Assembly (NCBI RefSeq): GCF_000960475.2
Contig: NZ_JZDQ02000003.1
Location: forward strand, 124,001 to 188,000
Source: Nocardioides luteus
GTDB taxonomy: Bacteria; Actinomycetota; Actinomycetes; Propionibacteriales; Nocardioidaceae
Length of the DNA: 64,000 nucleotides
Direction of reading: 5' to 3'
Shown here: one piece after another, positions 41,613 to 49,683 of the stretch
Layout: every line of letters starts with the position of its first letter
Position numbering within the stretch: the stretch's first letter is position 1
Position numbers and translations under genes: made by a program
Notes under the pieces: model-generated
The model's database searches: none
Told to the model about the DNA's origin: nothing
Seen by the model: the letters and a program-made list of their open reading frames with translations, nothing else

Positions 41613-42812
41613 GTGCACATCGACGAGGAACAGCAGCCCGTGGTGCTCGAGGAGCAGCCGACCACCGTGAGGCACAGCCGCGCCGGGATCCTCTTCTCGG
41701 CCTGCATCGTCCTCGCCCTGATCGCCTCCGTGGCCTGGCTGGCCGTCCACACGACCCGGCTCGCCGAGGGCCGCACCGGCGCCAACGACCCGACGCCCGC
41801 GCCGCCCGCTCCGACGGTCCGCAACAACGCGCCCGCCATCCCCGCGACGTACGCGGATCTGCCCGTGGGTCCCGCGACGACCCTGCCGTTCGTCGACCGG
41901 GCCGGGCGGCTCCAGCTCGGCGCGAAGCCGCAGAAGGTCTTCGGCTCCCGGATGAGCGTGGCCGGGTGGACGGTGCTGATGTACGAGCGCGCCGACAAGC
42001 CCGGCCCGGTGTGGATCGCGCGACGCGGGCGGACCATCCAGGTCCCCGGCCTGTGGATCCAGCCGGTCCTGAGCAAGGACGGCAACCGGCTCTTCGCCCT
42101 GCAGCAGACCGGCGACGAGACCTCCGCCCTGGTCGCGGTGGATGCCGCGACCGGCAAGGAGACCGATCGGCTCGACCTCGAGGGCACCCCGGCCGCCACG
42201 GCGATCCTCGGCACCGACCGCACCCGGGCCTACTTCCGCACCGGCATCGTCCAGGCCCCTCCCGCCGTACCCGGCAACTACGGCGAGCTGACCGTCTCCC
42301 GGCCGCCGGTGACGGCATGGGATCCCGGCCACGCGACCCAGCGGATCTCCCTGCCGCTCGGCTACCAGCAGCTGATCCCGCTGCGCCGCGGCGTACTCCT
42401 CCACAACCCCAGCGAGTGGGAGGCCCGCTTCGCCGCCATCGAGGCCGACGGCAGCCTCACCCAGCCCGGCGTCCACGCGCCGCTGCCCGGCTCGTTCGCC
42501 GACTCCCCCGACGGCTCGATCGTCGTCATCGCCCGCAACCCCAGCGACCCGGGCATGATCAGCTACGGCGCGGAGCGCGGCATCGCGGTCGACATGAGCA
42601 CGTCGGAGCACATCGACCTGCGCGTACCCGACTCCGTCGAGAAGGTCTACGTCGCCGGCTTCGAGTCCGACCGCAGCGTCGTCCTCTACACCGCGGCCCC
42701 CACCGACTCCTGGTACCTCCGCTGCTGGGTCGACACCGGCTCCTGCGACCGCATCACCGGCTCCCAACGCGACCCCGACGGCCACCAGATCCGCTACCCC
42801 TCCCTCCCCTGA
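41613..42812 (+). CDS. Membrane-anchored protein of unknown function, possible beta-propeller
   Basis: 399 aa that I do not recognise. A short cytoplasmic N-terminus is followed by one membrane helix (AGILFSACIVLALIASVAWL) and then a Pro-rich spacer. The outer domain has recurring strand-turn units such as DGNRLFALQQTGDETSALVAVDAATGKETDRL (part) and DSPDGSIVVIARNP, resembling WD40/TolB-like propeller blades. One Cys pair (RCWVDTGSC) near the C-terminus may form a disulfide. The GTG start has no good nearby ribosome site. GGAAGG lies about 20 nt upstream. It ends at a bidirectional terminator shared with leuD. Confidence 0.65.
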   Translation: MHIDEEQQPVVLEEQPTTVRHSRAGILFSACIVLALIASVAWLAVHTTRLAEGRTGANDPTPAPPAPTVRNNAPAIPATYADLPVGPATTLPFVDRAGRLQLGAKPQKVFGSRMSVAGWTVLMYERADKPGPVWIARRGRTIQVPGLWIQPVLSKDGNRLFALQQTGDETSALVAVDAATGKETDRLDLEGTPAATAILGTDRTRAYFRTGIVQAPPAVPGNYGELTVSRPPVTAWDPGHATQRISLPLGYQQLIPLRRGVLLHNPSEWEARFAAIEADGSLTQPGVHAPLPGSFADSPDGSIVVIARNPSDPGMISYGAERGIAVDMSTSEHIDLRVPDSVEKVYVAGFESDRSVVLYTAAPTDSWYLRCWVDTGSCDRITGSQRDPDGHQIRYPSLP

Positions 42813-42866
42813 CCGCCGAGGCGTCAGGTACGTCGGCCGAATCGGCACCTGTGGAGGCCGAAAAAG

Positions 42867-42908
42867 CAGTTGTGGGCGACGAGAGTGCACTCTCGTCGCC
42901 CACAACTG
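42867..42908. terminator. 42-bp perfect palindrome, bidirectional terminator
   Basis: Halves of 21 nt are exact reverse complements, opening CAGTTGTGGGCGACG and closing CGTCGCCCACAACTG, with GTGCAC at the centre. It is preceded by AAAAAG on the plus strand. It lies between the convergent ends of the membrane-anchored protein gene and leuD. Confidence 0.8.
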
Positions 42909-42923
42909 ACGATTCGATCTTCC

Positions 42924-43529
42924 TCAGGCGTGCTGGGTGACCGGCTTGAAGGAGGGCCGGGTGGCCTCGTACGCGGCGATGTCGTCCTCGTGGGACAGCG
43001 TGATGCCGATGTCGTCGAGGCCCTCGAGGAGGCGCCAGCGGGTGTAGTCGTCGATGTCGAAGGAGTCCTCGATGGCGTCGACGCCCTCACCTGCACGGAC
43101 GGTGCGCGACTCCAGGTCGACCGTGATCTGGGCGCCGGGGTTGTCGTCGAGGTAGTCCCACAGCTTCTGGACGACCTTCTCGTCGACCTTCGCCGCGAGC
43201 AGGCCGGCCTTGCCGGAGTTGCCGCGGAAGATGTCGCCGAAGCGGCTGGAGATGACGACGCGGAAGCCGTAGTCCATCAGGGCCCAGACGGCGTGCTCCC
43301 GCGAGCTCCCCGTCCCGAAGTCGGGGCCGGCCACGAGGACGGAGGCCCCGGCGTACGCCTCGTTGTTGAGCACGAAGGCCGGGTCGTTGCGCCAGGCGGC
43401 GAAGAGGCCGTCCTCGAAGCCGGTGCGGGTGACGCGCTTGAGGTAGACCGCGGGGATGATCTGGTCGGTGTCGACGTTGCTGCGGCGCAGCGGTACGCCT
43501 ACGCCGGTGTGGGTGGTGAACTTGTCCAT
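42924..43529 (-). CDS. leuD: 3-isopropylmalate dehydratase small subunit
   Basis: 201-aa small subunit of isopropylmalate isomerase (leucine pathway). Starts [20 protein letters not shown] and carries [17 protein letters not shown], the swivelling-domain motif. ATG 43527-43529 lies 5 nt after the leuC stop with GGAGG overlapping the end of leuC, so translation is coupled. The frame is open far upstream through leuC, but that is antisense-type shadow sequence. Confidence 0.95.
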   Translation of the reverse strand: MDKFTTHTGVGVPLRRSNVDTDQIIPAVYLKRVTRTGFEDGLFAAWRNDPAFVLNNEAYAGASVLVAGPDFGTGSSREHAVWALMDYGFRVVISSRFGDIFRGNSGKAGLLAAKVDEKVVQKLWDYLDDNPGAQITVDLESRTVRAGEGVDAIEDSFDIDDYTRWRLLEGLDDIGITLSHEDDIAAYEATRPSFKPVTQHA

Positions 43530-43534
43530 GGTTC

Positions 43535-44947
43535 TCAGGCCTCCACGAGAGTCAGGTCGGCGGGCGAGGAGAGGGTGCCGCGTACGGCGGTGGCGGCGGC
43601 CACCTCCGGCGAGACCAGGTGGGTGCGACCGCCCTTGCCCTGGCGACCCTCGAAGTTGCGGTTGGAGGTGGAGGCCGAGCGCTCGCCGGGGGCGAGGGTG
43701 TCGGGGTTCATGCCCAGGCACATCGAGCAGCCCGCCCCGCGCCACTCGGCGCCGGCGTCGATGAAGATCTTGTGCAGACCCTCCTCCTCGGCCTGGAGAC
43801 GCACCTTGGCCGAGCCCGGCACCACCAGGAAGCGGGTGCCCTCGGCGACGTGGTGGCCCTGGATGATGTCGGCAGCCGTACGCAGGTCCTCCATGCGCCC
43901 GTTGGTGCAGGAGCCCAGGAAGACGGTGTCGATGTGCACCTCGCGCATCGGGGTGCCGGCCTCGAGACCCATGTAGGTCAGGGCCTTCTCGGCGGCGATC
44001 TTCTCGTCGGCGTCCTCGAAGTCGTCGGGGCTCGGCACCGAGGCGCCCAGCGGGACGCCCTGGCCCGGGTTGGTGCCCCAGGTGACGAACGGGGTGACCT
44101 CGGCGGCGTCGAGGACGATCTCCTTGTCGAAGGTCGCGTCCTCGTCGGTGACCAGCGACTTCCAGTGCGCGACGGCCCGGTCCCACTCGGCGCCCTTGGG
44201 AGCCTCGGGCTTGTCCTTGATGTAGGCGAAGGTGGTCTCGTCGGGAGCGATCATGCCGGCCTTGGCACCCCACTCGATCGACATGTTGCAGATCGTCATC
44301 CGGGCCTCCATGGAGAGCTCCCGGATCGCCTCGCCGCGATACTCCACGATGTAGCCCTGGCCACCGCCGGTGCCGGTCTTGGAGATCAGCGTGAGGATCA
44401 GGTCCTTGGCGCTGACGCCGTCGGGCAGGGTGCCGTTGACCGTGACCGCCATCGTCTTGGGCTTGTCCTGCATCAGCGTCTGGGTCGCCAGCACGTGCTC
44501 GACCTCGGAGGTGCCGATGCCGAACGCGATCGCACCGAACGCACCGTGCGTGCTCGTGTGGGAGTCACCGCACACGATCGTCATGCCCGGCTGGGTGAGC
44601 CCGAGCTGCGGGCCGACCACGTGCACGATCCCCTGCTCCGCGTCGCCGAGCGGGTGGAGGCGTACGCCGAACTCCTCGGCGTTCTTGCGCAGCGTCTCGA
44701 CCTGGGTGCGGCTCACCGGGTCGGCGATCGGCTTGTCCCAGTCGAGGGTCGGGACGTTGTGGTCCTCGGTGGCGATGGTGAGGTCGGGGCGACGCACCTT
44801 ACGGTTGGACAGGCGCAGGCCCTCGAAGGCCTGCGGACTCGTCACCTCGTGGATGAGGTGAAGGTCGATGTAAAGGAGATCAGGCTCTCCTGCGGTCGAC
44901 CGGACGACATGCTCGTCCCACACCTTCTCCGACAAGGTCCTGCCCAT
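43535..44947 (-). CDS. leuC: 3-isopropylmalate dehydratase large subunit
   Basis: 470-aa aconitase-family enzyme with a [4Fe-4S] cluster bound by Cys in [12 protein letters not shown] and [13 protein letters not shown]. Other markers are [14 protein letters not shown] and [15 protein letters not shown]. Start ATG 44945-44947 follows GGAGAAC. Transcribed divergently from the IclR regulator at 45091, with a 143-bp shared control region. Confidence 0.96.
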   Translation of the reverse strand: MGRTLSEKVWDEHVVRSTAGEPDLLYIDLHLIHEVTSPQAFEGLRLSNRKVRRPDLTIATEDHNVPTLDWDKPIADPVSRTQVETLRKNAEEFGVRLHPLGDAEQGIVHVVGPQLGLTQPGMTIVCGDSHTSTHGAFGAIAFGIGTSEVEHVLATQTLMQDKPKTMAVTVNGTLPDGVSAKDLILTLISKTGTGGGQGYIVEYRGEAIRELSMEARMTICNMSIEWGAKAGMIAPDETTFAYIKDKPEAPKGAEWDRAVAHWKSLVTDEDATFDKEIVLDAAEVTPFVTWGTNPGQGVPLGASVPSPDDFEDADEKIAAEKALTYMGLEAGTPMREVHIDTVFLGSCTNGRMEDLRTAADIIQGHHVAEGTRFLVVPGSAKVRLQAEEEGLHKIFIDAGAEWRGAGCSMCLGMNPDTLAPGERSASTSNRNFEGRQGKGGRTHLVSPEVAAATAVRGTLSSPADLTLVEA

Positions 44948-45046
44948 GACACGTTCTCCATCTGGCATCTTTGGTCTGTAGTGGCCGGTGGCGGTTCGAG
45001 CGTCGATTCGCGATGTCAGATCCGCCACTTCCAGTCTGCTTCTCCG

Positions 45047-45084
45047 AGCGTAACGTTGCATCTCAGGTTCTGAGAAGTTAGTCT
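45047..45084. promoter_or_regulatory. leuCD/IclR divergent control region
   Basis: Holds a minus-strand -10-like TACGCT (45047-45052) for leuC, a perfect inverted repeat TCTCAG-GTT-CTGAGA at 45061-45075, and a plus-strand -10-like TAGTCT (45079-45084) exactly 6 nt before the regulator ATG. NdgR/LtbR regulators are known to control leuCD and themselves, so the inverted repeat is the likely operator. The site assignment is inference. Confidence 0.6.
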
Positions 45085-45090
45085 TGCGAT

Positions 45091-45813
45091 ATGGACAGTT
45101 CCAGCGGTGTGGGTGTGCTCGACAAGGCCGCCCTTGTGCTCACAGCTCTCGAATCCGGCCCGGCGACCCTCGCGGGCCTGGTGGCCGGCACGGGTCTCGC
45201 CCGTCCGACCGCACACCGTCTGGCGGTCGCTCTCGAGCACCACCGTCTGGTCGCCCGCGACATGCAGGGACGCTTCGTCCTCGGGCCGCGCCTGGCCGAG
45301 CTCTCCGCCGCCGCCGGCGAGGACCGGCTGCTGGCGACCGCAGGGCCCGTCCTGGCGCGTCTGCGCGACATCACCGGCGAGTCCGCCCAGCTGTGGCGGC
45401 GCCAGGGCGACTTCCGCGTCTGCGTCGCGGCCGCCGAGCGTCCCTCCGGCCTGCGCGACACCATCCCCGTCGGCTCGCAGCTGACGATGCGCGCCGGGTC
45501 GGCCGCTCAGATACTGATCGCGTGGGAGGACCCCGAGCGCCTCCACCGTGGCCTGCAGAACGCCGCCTTCTCCGCGGCCGCCCTCTCCGGCATCCGCCGC
45601 CGCGGCTGGGCGCAGTCGATCGGCGAGCGTGAGGCCGGCGTCGCGTCGGTGTCCGCGCCCGTCCGCTCCCCCGGCGGCAAGGTCATCGCCGCCGTCTCCG
45701 TCTCCGGCCCCCTCGAGCGCCTCACCCGTCAGCCCGGGAAGATGCACGCGCCGGCTGTCCTCGCCGCCGCCGACCGGCTCTCGGAGTCGCTGCGGCGGGC
45801 GGCTGCGGAGTAA
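45091..45813 (+). CDS. ndgR: IclR-family regulator of leucine genes (NdgR/LtbR type)
   Basis: 240-aa IclR protein. The N-terminal winged helix ([20 protein letters not shown] and on, then [16 protein letters not shown]) is followed by an effector domain ending [20 protein letters not shown]. Divergent placement next to leuC is the hallmark of NdgR (Streptomyces) and LtbR (Corynebacterium), which regulate leucine and other amino-acid genes. The ATG has no ribosome site but a TANNNT box 6 nt upstream, so the mRNA is probably leaderless. Confidence 0.88.
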   Translation: MDSSSGVGVLDKAALVLTALESGPATLAGLVAGTGLARPTAHRLAVALEHHRLVARDMQGRFVLGPRLAELSAAAGEDRLLATAGPVLARLRDITGESAQLWRRQGDFRVCVAAAERPSGLRDTIPVGSQLTMRAGSAAQILIAWEDPERLHRGLQNAAFSAAALSGIRRRGWAQSIGEREAGVASVSAPVRSPGGKVIAAVSVSGPLERLTRQPGKMHAPAVLAAADRLSESLRRAAAE

Positions 45814-45831
45814 CTGCTGTCACTCCAGCCC

Positions 45832-45923
45832 CAGGAATACCCGGTTGACCGGGTATTCCTGCACTTCTCAGGCAATGCAACACCAGAGAAGTGCAGGTTT
45901 CACCGGTCAACCGGGTATCCCTG
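45832..45923. repeat. Palindromic element, copy C, with a second partial palindrome
   Basis: Palindrome 1 (45832-45861) has arms CAGGAATACCCGG / CCGGGTATTCCTG around TTGA. The tail that follows aligns without gaps to copies A and B (TGCACTTCTCAGGCA...AACACC...AAGT), and here forms a CACTTCTC / GAGAAGTG hairpin. Palindrome 2 (45902-45923) is an imperfect inverted copy ending CGGGTATCCCTG. The element fills the space between the convergent IclR and lipoprotein stops (18 nt and 5 nt away). Confidence 0.75.
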
Positions 45924-45928
45924 CAACC

Positions 45929-46369
45929 TCAGCCGCAGATCTCCCGAACCGCCTCCCGCACGGTCTTGAAGTCCTCCGCACGCGTCTGCTCCCCGGACAA
46001 CCCGACGATCACGGCCACGTGGTAGTCGTCGAAGAGCCGGGGCTCGGCGTCCTCGAGATCCCCGGCGACCAGCACGACGACCCCGGCGGCGGTGCTCTCG
46101 GCGAACCGCACCGACCAGGTCGGCTGCTGGAGCCCACCGACCCGTTCGATGGTGTTCTTCGCCTCGTCGCTCGACACGTCCTGATCGCACGTCACCCGGC
46201 CGTTGAGCAACAGCTCGCCGCCACCCCCGCTCCGGCTCACCCCGGTCGCGGGCGCTGCGGTCGCTGCGCCGGACGAGGGCTCGGCCGGCGCCTCCTCACC
46301 GCACCCGGCGAGAGCGGCCACGAGCACGGCAGCCGCCAGCGGCGTACGCCACCACGTCGGTCTCGCCAT
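45929..46369 (-). CDS. Small lipoprotein of unknown function
   Basis: 146-aa predicted lipoprotein: MARPTWWRTPLAAAVLVAAL then the lipobox ALAGC at the end of the signal peptide. After an Ala/Pro-rich spacer the domain contains GRVTCDQDVSSDEAKNTIER and a C-terminal Cys (EICG), a possible disulfide. No family recognised. Its ATG overlaps the ogt stop (ATGA), so it is translated with ogt and ada-alkA, although a repair role is not evident. Confidence 0.7.
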   Translation of the reverse strand: MARPTWWRTPLAAAVLVAALAGCGEEAPAEPSSGAATAAPATGVSRSGGGGELLLNGRVTCDQDVSSDEAKNTIERVGGLQQPTWSVRFAESTAAGVVVLVAGDLEDAEPRLFDDYHVAVIVGLSGEQTRAEDFKTVREAVREICG

Positions 46370-46848
46370 CAGAAGAGCGCACCGCTCTCCAGACCCAGCA
46401 GCGTCGTCTTGCGGTCCAGGCCACCGGCGTAGCCGGTCAGGGAGCCGTCGGCGCCGACCACGCGGTGGCACGGGATGACGATCGGGATCGGGTTCTTGCC
46501 GTTGGCGAGCCCGACGGCGCGGGCGCCGTGGCCGGTCATCTCCAGGCGGCCGGCGATCTGCCCGTAGGAGCAGGTCGTGCCGTACTCGATCTGCCGCAGC
46601 TGGTCCCAGACCCGCACCTGGAACGGCGTCCCTGCGGGAGCCAGCGGGAGGTCGAAGTGGGTCCGGTCACCGGCGAAGTACTCGGCGAGCTGCCGGGCAC
46701 ATTCGACGAGCAGCGGGTCCGAGTCGGACCGCTCCCCGCGCGGGCGGTTCTCGGCGTAGAGAGCCGGCATGAAGTCGATCGCGGTGATCGCGCCGTCGTG
46801 CGCGACCAGCCGAAGCTCGCCGACGGGCGAGTCGATGATGGTCCACAT
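46369..46848 (-). CDS. ogt: Methylated-DNA--protein-cysteine methyltransferase
   Basis: 159-aa suicide enzyme that removes alkyl groups from O6-alkylguanine and O4-alkylthymine. The acceptor Cys is in IPIVIPCHRVVGADG, and the DNA-binding helix ends before AVGLANGKNP. ATG 46846-46848 follows GGAGGAAC and overlaps the ada-alkA stop by one base (TGATG). It restores the alkyl-transfer function that the upstream Ada-AlkA fusion lacks. Confidence 0.94.
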   Translation of the reverse strand: MWTIIDSPVGELRLVAHDGAITAIDFMPALYAENRPRGERSDSDPLLVECARQLAEYFAGDRTHFDLPLAPAGTPFQVRVWDQLRQIEYGTTCSYGQIAGRLEMTGHGARAVGLANGKNPIPIVIPCHRVVGADGSLTGYAGGLDRKTTLLGLESGALF

Positions 46849-48344
46849 CAGAGTTCCTCCAAGGCAGTCAGTGAAGTCCACAGGTAGAGCAGGGCGTACG
46901 AGCGCCACGGCCGCCACGCGGCGGCGTCCGCCGCGGGCGCACCGAGCACGTCCAGCGCTCGTCGGATGCCGACATCGGTCGGCAGGAAGACATCGGGGTG
47001 GCCGAGCGCGCGCAGCGCGACGTAGTCGGCGGTCCAGGGGCCGACCCCGGGCAGGCTGATCAGCTGTTCGTGGACGACGTCGCGGTCGGTGCCCCGGTCG
47101 AGCTGGAGCTCGCCGGAGGCGAGCGCCGCGGCCAGCCCGGTGACCGCCCTTCCGCGCGAGCGCGGCATGGGCATGCCGGCCGGATCCGCGGCCGCCAAGG
47201 CCTCGGCGGAGGGGAACAGGTGGGTGAGGCCGGGGATGTCGGTCGAGATCGGGTGGCCGTGCTCGGCGACGATCCCCGCGAGCACGGTGCGCGCGCCGGC
47301 GACCGAGACCTGCTGCCCCACGATCGTACGCAGCGCCAGCTCGCCTCCGTCGACCGTCCCGGGCACCCGCAACCCGGGCAGCACCCGGGCCAGCGGGCCG
47401 ATCACCGGGTCACCGGCGAAGACGTCGCCCACCGCACGCGGGTCGCAGTCGGCGTCGAGCAGCCGGCGGGCACGCTCGACGGCCGCGGTTGTGTCGCGCA
47501 GGTCGGTGAGCTTGAAGGTCGCGTGCACGAAGCCCGTCTCGCCCTCGGGGATGTCGGCGAGCTCGAGGCGCAGCGTGCCCGGCCCGTTGGGCAGGTCGAG
47601 CGTCCGGGCGAACCATCGCCGTCCCTCGTCGACCCCCGCCGCCTCGACGCCCGGCACCACATGGTCACGGAGGAAGGCGTGCAGGGCACGGCCGGCGAAC
47701 GGCGTACGCACCGCGAGTCGCAGCGCGATCGTCCCGTCGGCCCGGCGGCGCGAGCCACGGCGGCCGCGGAGCTCGGTCGGCGAGGCCGCATAGACCTCGC
47801 GGACGGTGTCGTTGAACTGACGTACGCTCGAGAAGCCCGCCGCGAAGGCGATGTCGGCGAAGCCGAGCTCGGTGGTCTCGACCAGCGTCCGGGCGGTCTG
47901 CGCGCGCCGCGCCCTGGCCAGCGCCAGCGGGCCGGCGCCCAGCTCGGTGGTCAGCAGCCGGGTCAGGTGGCGGGGCGAGTAGCCCACTCGGCGGGCCAGC
48001 CCCTCGACGCCTTCGCGGTCGACGACGCCGTCGGCGATCAGCCGCATCGCCCGCCCCGCCAGGGTCGCGGCCACGTCCCACTCGGGACTGCCCGGGGTGG
48101 CGTCGGGACGGCAGCGCTTGCAGGCCCGGTAGCCGGCCGCCTGAGCCGCGGCCGCGGTCCGGTGGAAGGAGACATTGGTCAGTGCCGGGGTGCGGGCCGG
48201 GCACGAAGGACGGCAGTAGATCCCGGTGGAGGCCACCGCGGTGTAGAAGATCCCGTCGAAGCGCCGGTCGCGCGAACGAACGGCGCGGTAGCACGACTCG
48301 AAGTCGAGTCCGTTCAAGCTCGTCGTCCCATCCATGTTCTCCAT
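46848..48344 (-). CDS. alkA: Ada-type regulator fused to AlkA 3-methyladenine glycosylase
   Basis: 498 aa in three parts. Residues ~10-80 form the Ada N-terminal zinc/methyl-acceptor domain with YCRPSCPAR and CKRCRPD. Residues ~85-185 form an AraC-type DNA-binding domain (VGYSPRHLTRLL, ELGFADIAFAAGFSS). The rest is AlkA glycosylase with the helix-hairpin-helix LPGVGPWTADYVALRALG and its catalytic Asp. Methylation of the first domain would switch on the operon while the last domain excises alkylated bases. ATG 48344 is used. A second ATG three codons later is possible. Confidence 0.93.
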   Translation of the reverse strand: MENMDGTTSLNGLDFESCYRAVRSRDRRFDGIFYTAVASTGIYCRPSCPARTPALTNVSFHRTAAAAQAAGYRACKRCRPDATPGSPEWDVAATLAGRAMRLIADGVVDREGVEGLARRVGYSPRHLTRLLTTELGAGPLALARARRAQTARTLVETTELGFADIAFAAGFSSVRQFNDTVREVYAASPTELRGRRGSRRRADGTIALRLAVRTPFAGRALHAFLRDHVVPGVEAAGVDEGRRWFARTLDLPNGPGTLRLELADIPEGETGFVHATFKLTDLRDTTAAVERARRLLDADCDPRAVGDVFAGDPVIGPLARVLPGLRVPGTVDGGELALRTIVGQQVSVAGARTVLAGIVAEHGHPISTDIPGLTHLFPSAEALAAADPAGMPMPRSRGRAVTGLAAALASGELQLDRGTDRDVVHEQLISLPGVGPWTADYVALRALGHPDVFLPTDVGIRRALDVLGAPAADAAAWRPWRSYALLYLWTSLTALEEL

Positions 48345-48493
48345 GTTGCCGCGTCAGGAACGAAATTACGCGCGGTTTTCGGACAGTGCCTTCCTCATGG
48401 TTTCACAATGCCGTTACCTGAAGCAGCAACCTCTCGGCTCACTGGCGCGTACAACCTGTGTGGGCTGCGCACGCAGACCGGCGAGGGAGGGCG

Positions 48494-49666
48494 ATGAGGA
48501 CCGAAGCGAGGTCGGGGACACGTACGGTCGTGCTCACCGTCGCGATCACGATGTTGTTGCTGGCAGCCGCCACCGGGATCGGCACCTGGGTCTTCTACGA
48601 CCACCTCAACCGCAATCTCGCCTCGGGCGGCGACATCCACCATCTCGTCGACGAGCCGGAGACCGAGGACGAGGGCACCGAGCAGCCGCTGAACATCCTG
48701 ATCCTCGGCACCGACGCACGTGACTGCGACGGCTGCTCGATCGACGGCGAGGGTGGCTCCGGCGGCTCCGACAGCACGATCCTGCTCCACGTCTCCGCCG
48801 ACCGGACGTCGGCCTACGGGGTCTCGATCCCCCGGGACGCGCTCGTCGACCGTCCCGAGTGCACCGCCGCCGACGGCACCACGATCCCCGAGGCGAAGGG
48901 CGTGATGTGGAACCAGGCCTATTCGCTGGGCGGGCCGATCTGCACCGCCCGCCAGACCGAGCTGCTCACAGGGATCGCGATCGACCACTATCTCGCTCTC
49001 GACTTCGCCGGGTTCCGCGGCATGGTCGACGCCGTCGGCGGTGTCACGATCTGCATCCCAGAGGCGATCGACGACGAGGAGCACAACATCTTCCTCCCTG
49101 CCGGCACCCACAACCTGCGGGGGAAGCAGGCCCTCGACTACGTCCGCAACCGCTCCTCCACCCCCAACGCAGACCTCGGCCGGATGCGCCGCCAGCAGTA
49201 CTTCCTCACCGCCCTCGCCACCAAGGTCCTCTCCGCCGGCACCCTGACCCGCCCACGCCGGCTCGCCACGTTCGCCACGGAGCTGTCGAAGTCGATCACC
49301 ACCGACGTCGGCTCGGTCGCCGGGCTCGCCGCCCTCGCCGGCGAGATGCGCGACCTCGACCCGGGGAGCATCGAGTTCGAGACCGTCCCCAACCGGGCCT
49401 TCCCGGAGGGTGATCCGCAGTGGGGCCGTCTGGAGATCCTGCCCAAGGCCGACGAGCTGTGGCAGCGGATGCTCGAGGACCGTCCGCTCGACGACGCGAC
49501 CGCCCCTGCCGCACCGACGCCGTCGAGCTCCCCGACCAGCTCCGCCACACGCGGAAATCCCGAGGTCAGCGCCATCCCGGGCGAGGGCCCGGCCGAGTCC
49601 GAGACGCCCGAGGAACAGGAGAAGGACGCCGCAGACAACGGCCTGTGCTCGCCCGCCCGAATGTGA
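48494..49666 (+). CDS. LytR-CpsA-Psr (LCP) family protein
   Basis: 390-aa membrane-anchored phosphotransferase that attaches polyprenyl-linked glycans (teichoic or arabinogalactan-type polymers) to peptidoglycan. One N-terminal helix (VVLTVAITMLLLAAATGIG) is followed by the LCP domain: NILILGTDARD, DSTILLHVSADRT, VSIPRDALVD, GGVTICIPEAIDD and ALDYVRNRSS with the key Arg residues. The C-terminus is Pro/Ser/Glu-rich and disordered. ATG 48494 follows GGGAGGG. It could act on the polymers made by the 4-19 kb glycan block. Confidence 0.9.
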   Translation: MRTEARSGTRTVVLTVAITMLLLAAATGIGTWVFYDHLNRNLASGGDIHHLVDEPETEDEGTEQPLNILILGTDARDCDGCSIDGEGGSGGSDSTILLHVSADRTSAYGVSIPRDALVDRPECTAADGTTIPEAKGVMWNQAYSLGGPICTARQTELLTGIAIDHYLALDFAGFRGMVDAVGGVTICIPEAIDDEEHNIFLPAGTHNLRGKQALDYVRNRSSTPNADLGRMRRQQYFLTALATKVLSAGTLTRPRRLATFATELSKSITTDVGSVAGLAALAGEMRDLDPGSIEFETVPNRAFPEGDPQWGRLEILPKADELWQRMLEDRPLDDATAPAAPTPSSSPTSSATRGNPEVSAIPGEGPAESETPEEQEKDAADNGLCSPARM

Positions 49667-49683
49667 TGTGATCCACTCACCCC

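Noticed and set aside
42924..44273. 449-aa extended frame that would fuse leuD to sequence within leuC
   Set aside because: leuD has its own ATG with GGAGG at 43529 and a normal 201-aa length. The extension is out-of-frame leuC sequence.
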